Below the pieces are notes generated by a model. That model was given only the letters and a program-made list of their open reading frames with translations, did not search any database and was not told the origin of the DNA. From assembly GCA_001689535.1 (NCBI GenBank), contig LUJP01000080.1, forward strand, positions 25,462 through 89,461: a DNA stretch of 64,000 nucleotides, given 5' to 3'. Both the position numbers and the translations under genes were made by a program. Source of the stretch: Bacteroidales bacterium M5 (lineage in GTDB: Bacteria > Bacteroidota > Bacteroidia > Bacteroidales > Muribaculaceae). The first letter of the stretch is position 1; the number at the start of each line of letters is the position of its first letter. Of this stretch, positions 26,139 through 33,254 are shown piece by piece.

Positions 26139-27416
26139 ATGAAGAAAATCCTCCATCTCGCCAGACCCGCAATAATTCTCTCGGCAATAATTGTAAGCAT
26201 CGCCCATGTCGACGCCCGCACGCCCGTCCCCGTCAGCAACCACACATGGGAGGAATGCACCGGCAGCGCGCTCCCCTATCCGGCGCCGGATGTCACGCCA
26301 TCCTATCCCGACTCCCTGCAACCGGTGATGATAAACCACGTAGGGCGTCACGGCGCACGCTTCGCGGCATCGCCCAAATCGGTATCGGTCATCGCGCGTG
26401 CACTCGACACCGCCGACAGCCTCGGCACCATCACCCCCGCAGGCAGACAGCTTCGCGAGATTGCAGCGCAGGTGGTGCACCGCACCGACGGCCGCTGGGG
26501 TCAGCTCGACTCTCTCGGCCGCGCCGAGCAGCGTGAAATCGCCGCGCGGATGTACCGGCTCTTCCCGCAGCCCTTCAAAGCCGGAAAAGTGACAGCAATC
26601 GCCTCTTACGTTCCTCGGTGCCGTGCAAGCATGTATGCCTTCGTTCATGAACTTGCCTTGCTTAATCCCCGGCTGGATATCTCGGCCGACGCAGGCCCTG
26701 AATTCACGCCACTCATGCGGTTCTTCAAAACCGACACCGCCTACCTCGCTTTTCGCGAAAGCCACGAACTGAAACACACCTTTAAGAAATACGCCGAAAC
26801 GGCCCTTACCATAGCGCCGCTCGAAAGGGTGCTCGGCGCAGGATTCCCGTTTCCGGCCGATAAATCCGAACTCATGGACCTCGCCATTGCGGAATATCAG
26901 CTACTTGCCGGGCTGTCGGCCATCAGCCTTCCCTCGCCCGACATATCACAATACTTCACCCCGGAGGAATTCAACCGCATCTGGTCCATATTCAACATGC
27001 GCCAGTATCTGCGCTATTCCCGCTCAATACTTGGCGACACTCCTGCACTGGCCGCATCGGCGTTGTTGGCCGACATAATAGCCACCACCGACAGCTACGT
27101 CTATCACGGCGCAGGCGCCCCGGTGCAGCTTCGCTTCGGCCATGCCGAAACCCTCATGCCCTTCCTCTCCCTTCTGGAAATAGCTCCGGCACACTTCATC
27201 TCTCCCAATCTTGATGAAGTAGCAACCCGATGGCTCGACTTCCACCTTGTGCCAATGGCTGCCAACGTGCGCTTCATAGTGTTCCGCGCACCCTCCGGGC
27301 GCCACTATCTGCGCTTCGACCTCAACGAACGCCCCCTCCCCCTCATTCCCGGCAACCCCGCCATCTACCTCCCCCTCACCCAGGCCCTGACCCACCTCCA
27401 GTCCCTCCTTCCCTAA
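26139..27416 (+). CDS. histidine phosphatase, HAE subclass (MINPP-like inositol phosphatase)
   Basis: A 425-residue exported protein (signal peptide about 1-26, HVDA). GRHGAR (Arg70-His71-Gly72-Ala73-Arg74) holds the nucleophilic His. RFGHAET (His335-Ala336-Glu337) is the HAE proton-donor motif of multiple inositol polyphosphate phosphatases, which differs from the HD motif of the enzyme at 15262. PRCRASMYAF carries the second conserved Arg. Likely role: stepwise removal of phosphate from phytate, as shown for a Bacteroides MINPP homologue. Assignment to phytate rather than other phosphomonoesters is inferred from the HAE motif. Confidence 0.85.
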   Translation: MKKILHLARPAIILSAIIVSIAHVDARTPVPVSNHTWEECTGSALPYPAPDVTPSYPDSLQPVMINHVGRHGARFAASPKSVSVIARALDTADSLGTITPAGRQLREIAAQVVHRTDGRWGQLDSLGRAEQREIAARMYRLFPQPFKAGKVTAIASYVPRCRASMYAFVHELALLNPRLDISADAGPEFTPLMRFFKTDTAYLAFRESHELKHTFKKYAETALTIAPLERVLGAGFPFPADKSELMDLAIAEYQLLAGLSAISLPSPDISQYFTPEEFNRIWSIFNMRQYLRYSRSILGDTPALAASALLADIIATTDSYVYHGAGAPVQLRFGHAETLMPFLSLLEIAPAHFISPNLDEVATRWLDFHLVPMAANVRFIVFRAPSGRHYLRFDLNERPLPLIPGNPAIYLPLTQALTHLQSLLP

Positions 27417-27444
27417 AGACTCTTCTTGACGATGCACAAACTCA

Positions 27445-29016
27445 TCATTCAGGTGCCTGCCAGAACCATTGCTCGTCAGTTGTATTGTAATCTGAATTCG
27501 GATATGTGATGCCCTGAGGAACAAGAGCCACATGGTAGCCTTGTGCATGACCGCTACGGCCTTCAGGCTCAGCCTGATTAAATGTATTGACTTCCAATAC
27601 ATATAAATTCTTTGCCATATAGTAATCTATATAATTCTCCTGTGACTCCGGAAATCTGTTATTCCAGTTGGCATCTTTATTCAATATCACAGGCAAATCA
27701 TGTTGCATTCTGTATCGTACTTCCCCCGGATGAAGCATCACGCCCTTATCATCAGTGATATATGCCGCGAAAGTCGGATCTACCCATACCCATTTATCCA
27801 ACGACTTGCTCCATGCCACGCATATCACATGGCAGTCAATGTCCGTGTCCCATGCCTTGGGCAGACAGGTGACGTACCTTGCAGGAATACCCTCCGCGAG
27901 CAAAGCTTCGGCAAGACAGATGGCCAATGCGCGGCAATTGTAGCCACAGGTGTCGCGTCGGGCACTGTCATATGTATTGCGCAGATTGCATGCCCCGGGG
28001 GCAAATCCATTGCTTCCGTCGTGTGTAATGTTATTGTGCACCCAATATAGCAGATTCTTGATTCGGCTTATATCGTCACCGTGGCCAGCTATGCTGTCGA
28101 GATTGAAGCGCTCACGCGATAGCGTCAGCAGACTGTCTGTGGGGCTTGCATATTTGAAGCGGAGATTCATTGCCGCATCGGGAGCGTATGCCGGAGACTC
28201 TTTAAGAATCTCGAGTTCATTCTTCACGTCATCGCCCAGATTCCAGGCATACTCCATCGCCTCCTTCAGACTGTCTGCAACACTGCTGCCCAACTCGGCC
28301 AAAATCGGTTGAAGAATCTTTGCGGACTGATACTCGGATTTTCGCATCCACTCCGAATTCTTTGCTCGCAACACCTCCAATTGCCATCGGGCTATGCGCT
28401 CCATCTCTCCTATTAATTCAGGATTAGCTCTCAACTGGTCTATGGTTGCAGGTGGAGTCAGACTGTCGTTGTAAACATTGAGGAAAGCGCCATTATTAGT
28501 TATCCCTTTTAGTTTAGGGCACAAGTAATCGGGGCTGAAGTTAATCCCTAAGTCCACTACTACATTTTCGAATACTACCTTTTCAAGATTTGGAAGTCCA
28601 TAAAGGAACCCGGGCCCCCCGGTGGATGAGACAGGGCCACGGAAAACAATAGACCTCAGATTAGGACAGTTTGAGATAAGCGTACAATCAAAATGGCCTA
28701 TCATTCCATTGAACACTACTTCTTCAAGATTAGGCATCCGGCTGATAACATCGCCCGGAAGATAATCCACGTCGCTGAAAGTGACTTTCCGCAGATTAGG
28801 GAATTCACCATATTCCCCCATTCGGCCAAACATACCCACTTCAGGTATAACAATTTCTTCCGCATCAGTTGACAAAACAAGACTGTCGGGAAACAAGGAA
28901 TGCCCGTCGCGTATCGGATTCTTGAAATATCCCGGAGATTTCACCATGATATTTTTTGAAAAGCCACCGGCAAAGCACATTAAGACTGCCAGAACAGATA
29001 TGATATATTTTTTCAT
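27445..29016 (-). CDS. exported LRR-like protein with transglutaminase-like domain
   Basis: 523 residues from the ATG at 29016, which gives a signal peptide (KKYIISVLAVLMCFAGG). The frame is open further upstream from a GTG, but a -7 element at 29049 supports this start. Residues ~40-190 contain degenerate leucine-rich repeats (PNLRKVTF, MPNLEEVVFNG, CPNLRSIVFRG, LPNLEKVVFEN). The C-terminal half is a transglutaminase-like cysteine protease fold with the triad in GYNCRAL, CHVICVAW and WVWVDPTF. Such Bacteroidales proteins may cleave or cross-link peptides; substrate unknown. Confidence 0.8.
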   Translation of the reverse strand: MKKYIISVLAVLMCFAGGFSKNIMVKSPGYFKNPIRDGHSLFPDSLVLSTDAEEIVIPEVGMFGRMGEYGEFPNLRKVTFSDVDYLPGDVISRMPNLEEVVFNGMIGHFDCTLISNCPNLRSIVFRGPVSSTGGPGFLYGLPNLEKVVFENVVVDLGINFSPDYLCPKLKGITNNGAFLNVYNDSLTPPATIDQLRANPELIGEMERIARWQLEVLRAKNSEWMRKSEYQSAKILQPILAELGSSVADSLKEAMEYAWNLGDDVKNELEILKESPAYAPDAAMNLRFKYASPTDSLLTLSRERFNLDSIAGHGDDISRIKNLLYWVHNNITHDGSNGFAPGACNLRNTYDSARRDTCGYNCRALAICLAEALLAEGIPARYVTCLPKAWDTDIDCHVICVAWSKSLDKWVWVDPTFAAYITDDKGVMLHPGEVRYRMQHDLPVILNKDANWNNRFPESQENYIDYYMAKNLYVLEVNTFNQAEPEGRSGHAQGYHVALVPQGITYPNSDYNTTDEQWFWQAPE

Positions 29017-29048
29017 TTCAACAATTTTTCTGTTATCAGTATCGCATC

Positions 29049-29056
29049 CAAAATTA
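29049..29056 (-). promoter_or_regulatory. -7 promoter element (TAATTTTG) for the transglutaminase-like gene
   Basis: A minus-strand TAnnTTTG 32 bases upstream of the start at 29016. The 319-base divergent gap holds this element, the TraB promoter and AT-rich sequence, and nothing else that I can recognise. Confidence 0.6.
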
Positions 29057-29271
29057 CACAATCCCAACGGAAAAACCATTCTCCCGTGAATAAAAACGTT
29101 CTGTATTACGCACAGCTTACCTAACATATCAGGATAATATCCCCCCTGAATTGTCATACAGCCAAGTACCACCTCACACTTACTCACCCTCACTTTTCTA
29201 TATTACGAGGCAAAAATTTGGGATTCTTTAAAATTTTTTTCGAAAAAATTTGGAGATACAGAATTCTTCCA

Positions 29272-29279
29272 TACCTTTG
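29272..29279 (+). promoter_or_regulatory. -7 promoter element (TACCTTTG) for the TraB/GumN gene
   Basis: A perfect TAnnTTTG 56 bases before the start at 29336. Confidence 0.7.
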
Positions 29280-29335
29280 CAGTGTTGCACTTCACTACAA
29301 CACCATATAACCACAACAAATCATTGTCATCCGTT

Positions 29336-30226
29336 ATGAAAAAAACATTGCTCATTGCCTTGGTGACCATCCTTTCTGTTCAGGTTCAGGCACAACTTCT
29401 CTGGAAAGTGTCGGGCAACGGCATAGAACGCCCGTCGTACATCTTCGGAACCCACCACCTCGCTCCCTCCGATTCCATCCTCTCATCCCATCCCTCTATC
29501 GACGCCGCGCTCCAGGCGGTTGACTGCGTGTACGGCGAAGTTCTGCTCTCCGACATGGCATCGGCCCAAAACGAAGTGATGGCGGCACTGCAGGCTCCTG
29601 CCGACTCAACTCTTACCGACATCCTCACCACCGCCCAGCTCGACTCCATAGGCACACTCCTCACCTCTTACGCCGGCACCCCTGTGAACCCCGCGATGTT
29701 CTCAGCCTTCAAGCCTGCAATGATCTCCACTCAGCTCGAAGCGCTCCGTTCGCTCGCCGTATTTCCGGGATTCAACCCGGCGCGGCAGCTCGACGCGTTG
29801 ATTCAGGCCAAGGCTGCCGAGCTTGGCAAGAAAGTAGACGGCCTCGAGACAATCGCATTCCAGATCAAGCTGCTCTACGGCTCGCCCGTAGCACGCCAGG
29901 CAGCCGACCTTATGAAATCCGTAAGGCTCGACGGTAAACTACGCCTTTTCACCCGCGATCTCACCCGGGCATATACCGCCGGAGACCTCGAACGCCTGCA
30001 CGCCCTGATGAATGACCCCGAGACCGGCATGACTCCCGAAGAGGCTGAAACTCTCATCACCAGCCGCAACCAGGCATGGGTAAACTTTCTGATAGGCGCC
30101 CTCACCACCGCTCCCATGTTCATAGCCGTAGGCGCCGGACATCTCCCGGGCCCCAGCGGAATCATCAACCTGCTGCGCTCCAAAGGCTACACTGTGGAAC
30201 CGGCCGAAAGCTCCATCACCCAGTAA
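29336..30226 (+). CDS. TraB/GumN family protein, exported
   Basis: 296 residues from the ATG at 29336, chosen because it gives a signal peptide ending VQAQ. The family signatures are present: LLWKVSGNG, YIFGTHHLAPSD, DCVYGEVLL near the N-terminus, and AVGAGHLPGPSGIINLLRSKGYTV near the C-terminus. TraB/GumN proteins are thought to be metalloprotease-like hydrolases built on paired GxxH and E residues, but the bacterial function is not established. It lies 29 bp before an ABC transporter operon on the same strand and may be co-transcribed with it. Confidence 0.88.
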   Translation: MKKTLLIALVTILSVQVQAQLLWKVSGNGIERPSYIFGTHHLAPSDSILSSHPSIDAALQAVDCVYGEVLLSDMASAQNEVMAALQAPADSTLTDILTTAQLDSIGTLLTSYAGTPVNPAMFSAFKPAMISTQLEALRSLAVFPGFNPARQLDALIQAKAAELGKKVDGLETIAFQIKLLYGSPVARQAADLMKSVRLDGKLRLFTRDLTRAYTAGDLERLHALMNDPETGMTPEEAETLITSRNQAWVNFLIGALTTAPMFIAVGAGHLPGPSGIINLLRSKGYTVEPAESSITQ

Positions 30227-30255
30227 CGATATAAACCATTATACGAGATAATATA

Positions 30256-31089
30256 ATGCTTCAGCTCAACAACGTTTCCTACAGCTACCGCAAGGGCGAA
30301 AAAGCCCTCGACAGCATCAACGTGACTGTTCCTACCGGTCTCCATCTCCTCCTGGGAGAGAACGGAGCCGGAAAAACAACCCTGCTTCACATCATAGCGG
30401 GCCTGAGGTTCCCCGAGTCCGGAGAATGCCTTGTAGACGGCGTCGACACTTCTCTCCGTTCCCCCGCAACGCTTTCTAAGGTGTGCATCATGGCCGACGA
30501 CACCATGTTTCCGGCTTCGTCAATCAACGAGATGGCCAGGCGCTGCTCCGACTTCTACCCTCGCTTTTCTCCCGACGTGCTGCGCCAGTGTCTCGACGCT
30601 TTCGGCATGACGGGCTATGAAAAGCTGGCCCACATGTCGCTCGGCAACCGCAAGAAAGCGCAGCTTGCCTATGTGCTCGCCCTGCAGACCGACATTCTGC
30701 TTCTCGACGAGCCGGCCAACGGACTCGACATATCCTCACGTCAGATTCTCCTTGAACTTCTGGGACGTTTCATCCTCCCGGAACAGACAGTGATTATCTC
30801 CACTCATGTGGTGTGGGACTTCATGAACCTCATTGAAGGCGTGATGGTGATAAACCGCGGAAAGATGCTCACGGCCATGTCAACCTGGGACATCACCAGC
30901 CGTCTGGCATTCGTCACCGACCGTCTGCCGGTAGAGGGCGCCCTATACTCCACCCAGCTTCAGGGTCTCTTCCACGCCATTCTTCCGGCCGATCCCGAAA
31001 ACCCCACCGACCTCGACTTCCTCCTGCTCTACTCGGCCCTACATTCACCGAGCAGCGAAGGCATTCTTTCAATCCTTAACGCCGAATGA
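30256..31089 (+). CDS. ABC transporter ATP-binding protein
   Basis: 277 residues. Walker A GENGAGKTT, Q-loop region, signature LSLGNRKKAQ (a variant of LSGGQ seen in YtrB/BcrA-like export ATPases), Walker B ILLLDEPANGLD and the H-loop STHVVWD are all present. The last ~60 residues are an extra domain. Its stop overlaps the start of the permease gene (ATGA). With the permease it forms an exporter of unknown substrate. The pairing with a YtrA-type GntR regulator suggests a role in envelope stress or peptide-antibiotic resistance (inference). Confidence 0.92.
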   Translation: MLQLNNVSYSYRKGEKALDSINVTVPTGLHLLLGENGAGKTTLLHIIAGLRFPESGECLVDGVDTSLRSPATLSKVCIMADDTMFPASSINEMARRCSDFYPRFSPDVLRQCLDAFGMTGYEKLAHMSLGNRKKAQLAYVLALQTDILLLDEPANGLDISSRQILLELLGRFILPEQTVIISTHVVWDFMNLIEGVMVINRGKMLTAMSTWDITSRLAFVTDRLPVEGALYSTQLQGLFHAILPADPENPTDLDFLLLYSALHSPSSEGILSILNAE

Positions 31090-31868
31090 TCATGAACTCA
31101 ATCACAACATATCCCGCCGACCGTTTTTCCTTCGGCCGACTCGCGATGGTGGCCCGCTATTACTGGCCCACCGTAAGAATGCAGGTAATCCTCTATCCGG
31201 CCATTTCACTTGTGGCAGGCATACTCATCACCCTCTGCAAAGGTCATGCCGGCTGGGCGCTCATCCTCACCGGTTTTCTCTCGATGCCGATGTCGCTTCT
31301 GCTTAACTTCGGGCCTCTGGTCTTCGCCATGAAGTCAAATCAGGAGATAGAGACCATGATTCCGGCACGCACTTCCGAGAAGACTACATTCGTGCTTCTC
31401 TACAATCTCGTGGTAATGCCCTTCCTCATCCTCTTCCCCAAATTCATAGTCACTTACATCTTCTTCCCCGACTATGCCATGACCCTGGCCGACGACCAGG
31501 AAGCCCAGGAAGTGCTCCGCGACCTCCTTGCCGACAACTCCTTCTTCATACAGGCAATCTCGCTGTGCTCCACCCTGATGCCGGTGGCTGTCTGCACCTT
31601 CTGCGTGTTCTTCTTCCGCAAGCGCCGTGTGCTCTATTCCATCATCTGGACCATTGTGTCCATAATGGTTCCGGCCATAGCAGGCATAGTGTTCGGAATA
31701 TGGTTTGCACTTACCGACATCGCCTCGGGGATGGACAAAGATGCCTTCAAAACCGAATTCATCGACGTCTTACGGCCGCTGACCATTTCAATTTCAGTCA
31801 TCGGACTAATTATCGACATTATCTTCTGCTGGCTCACCGCCCGCGCTATCCGCAGAAATCAGTATTAA
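31086..31868 (+). CDS. ABC transporter permease
   Basis: A 260-residue integral membrane protein with about six hydrophobic segments, among them VILYPAISLVAGILITLC, LVVMPFLILFPKFIVTYIFF, ISLCSTLMPVAVCTFCVFFF and IIWTIVSIMVPAIAGIVFGIWF. It overlaps the ATPase gene by 4 bases. The sequence is too diverged to name a substrate. It is the membrane half of the exporter encoded with the ATPase. Confidence 0.85.
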   Translation: MIMNSITTYPADRFSFGRLAMVARYYWPTVRMQVILYPAISLVAGILITLCKGHAGWALILTGFLSMPMSLLLNFGPLVFAMKSNQEIETMIPARTSEKTTFVLLYNLVVMPFLILFPKFIVTYIFFPDYAMTLADDQEAQEVLRDLLADNSFFIQAISLCSTLMPVAVCTFCVFFFRKRRVLYSIIWTIVSIMVPAIAGIVFGIWFALTDIASGMDKDAFKTEFIDVLRPLTISISVIGLIIDIIFCWLTARAIRRNQY

Positions 31869-31878
31869 CCAGTAGTAA

Positions 31879-32274
31879 ATGGACTTCAAGACCGACAAAC
31901 CAATATACCGACAGATTGTCGACTATTGCTTCGCCTGCATTCTCACGCGCAAGTGGCTGCCGGGCGAGAAGGTTCCGTCCGTCAGGGAAATGGCTCTGCA
32001 GATGGCGGTCAACACCCACACGGTGATAAAAGCCTTCGATTTCCTGCAGGATGCCGGAGTGATTTACCCCAAAAGAGGAATGGGGTTCTTTCTGGCCGAC
32101 GACGCCGAATCGCAGGTTGACCGCATAAGCCGCGAACAGTTCTTCTCCGAGACTCTTGACCATCTCTTTTCCGAAATGGATATGCTCGGTATAAGCATGG
32201 ACAGTGTTGTAGAGCACTGGAAAGCACGCAAGAACCGCGCGGCTGACGCCTCGGAACCCACACAGCAGCAATAG
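31879..32274 (+). CDS. GntR-family transcriptional regulator, YtrA type
   Basis: 131 residues. The winged-helix domain fills residues ~9-75: IYRQIVDYCFACILTRKW, then GEKVPSVREMALQMAVNTHTVIKAFDFLQDAGVIYPKRGMGFFL. There is only a short helical tail instead of a full effector domain, as in the YtrA subfamily. It is the third gene of the ABC operon, 10 bp after the permease. It probably represses or tunes this operon; its location at the 3' end rather than the 5' end differs from Bacillus ytr. Confidence 0.9.
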   Translation: MDFKTDKPIYRQIVDYCFACILTRKWLPGEKVPSVREMALQMAVNTHTVIKAFDFLQDAGVIYPKRGMGFFLADDAESQVDRISREQFFSETLDHLFSEMDMLGISMDSVVEHWKARKNRAADASEPTQQQ

Positions 32275-32301
32275 ATAACAACTTTTTCATACTATTTTTC
32301 A

Positions 32302-32333
32302 CGAGGGCCGGAACTTTTTCCGGCCCTCGTTTG
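32302..32333 (+). terminator. terminator of the ABC-GntR operon
   Basis: A 12-bp perfect stem, CGAGGGCCGGAA / TTCCGGCCCTCG, with a short loop is followed by TTTGTT. Confidence 0.85.
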
Positions 32334-32383
32334 TTACAGCCTTATACAGGCCTTAATACTCACACTGCAAAAATTAGTCCGTC

Positions 32384-32947
32384 ATGATTACCATCGTTTA
32401 CTGCCATCCTTACGACAAGAGCTTCAACCATGCCATTCTCAACGCCGTCACGAAGGAACTCACCGACAACGGCCGCGACTATCAGGTGATAAACCTCTAC
32501 GACGAGCACTTCGACCCCGTGCTCGGAGTCAACGACCTTGCGGTCTACTCGCAGGGAAAAACTCTGGACGAACAGGTGAAACATTACGACGAAATGCTGC
32601 AGCGCACATCAGAGATTGTCTTCATCTTCCCCATCTGGTGGGGAATGATGCCTGCCATGCTCAAAGGCTTCTTCGACCGCACTTTCCTCAAAGGCATTAT
32701 CTACGACACCACTCCGGAGGGCGCGCTGATGCCATGCCTCGACATACACCGCACCACGGTAATCACCACCTCCGAGGAGGATTCAGCCATCATCGAGCCC
32801 TTTATCGACGGCTACTTCAAGCCCCTCGTACTCGAGACAGTGGGTATGAACCAAGTAACCTGGTTCAACTGCGACCACATCTCTTCCGGAACAGCCGAGC
32901 ACCGTTCTGAATTCCTCACCGAAGTCCTCAAATCCTTCGCCGGATAA
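32384..32947 (+). CDS. NAD(P)H-dependent flavodoxin-fold oxidoreductase (MdaB/NQO1-like)
   Basis: 187 residues. The start MITIVYCHPYDKSFNHAILNAV matches the FMN/FAD phosphate-binding loop of the NAD(P)H:quinone oxidoreductase family. IVFIFPIWWGMMPAMLKGFFDRTF is the central family motif, which contacts the flavin and quinone. It is cytoplasmic and probably makes two-electron reductions of quinones for oxidative protection. It is monocistronic and no clear TAnnTTTG precedes it. Confidence 0.9.
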   Translation: MITIVYCHPYDKSFNHAILNAVTKELTDNGRDYQVINLYDEHFDPVLGVNDLAVYSQGKTLDEQVKHYDEMLQRTSEIVFIFPIWWGMMPAMLKGFFDRTFLKGIIYDTTPEGALMPCLDIHRTTVITTSEEDSAIIEPFIDGYFKPLVLETVGMNQVTWFNCDHISSGTAEHRSEFLTEVLKSFAG

Positions 32948-33002
32948 TTCGGATACACCCTCCCGACATGAGAGCGTTGCAAAATTCTCGTTCTCTTTGT
33001 AT

Positions 33003-33022
33003 GGATGTACGCTCGTGCATCC
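33003..33022 (+). repeat. 9-bp hairpin in the gap before the Ca2+ ATPase
   Basis: GGATGTACG and CGTGCATCC pair (one G-T) around CT. It is followed 36 bases later by the palindrome at 33059, so the 3' region of the oxidoreductase transcript is structured. Confidence 0.45.
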
Positions 33023-33058
33023 GCTGACCGCCACCGCATTGATATTAAAAACGTTATA

Positions 33059-33088
33059 GGCTGCTCCATGGAGCAGCCCTACTTTTTT
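33059..33088 (+). terminator. palindromic terminator after the oxidoreductase gene
   Basis: A perfect 20-bp palindrome centred on CCATGG (arms GGCTGCTCC / GGAGCAGCC) is followed by CTAC and six T residues. Confidence 0.65.
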
Positions 33089-33213
33089 GCGGGTTAGCAG
33101 CGCCATCGATTTCTCTATGGAGCATGATTTCTCCTCCGCAGCGTTGCAGACAAGATTTTGTAATATTTTTGTGAAATTTTCATTTCACCCCCCAGCGGGT
33201 GGTCATTAAATCG

Positions 33214-33221
33214 TACTTTTG
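33214..33221 (+). promoter_or_regulatory. -7 promoter element (TACTTTTG) for the Ca2+ ATPase
   Basis: A perfect TAnnTTTG 33 bases before the start codon. Confidence 0.7.
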
Positions 33222-33254
33222 CAGAGTTTTTCATCAACATAACCGTTACCTGAT

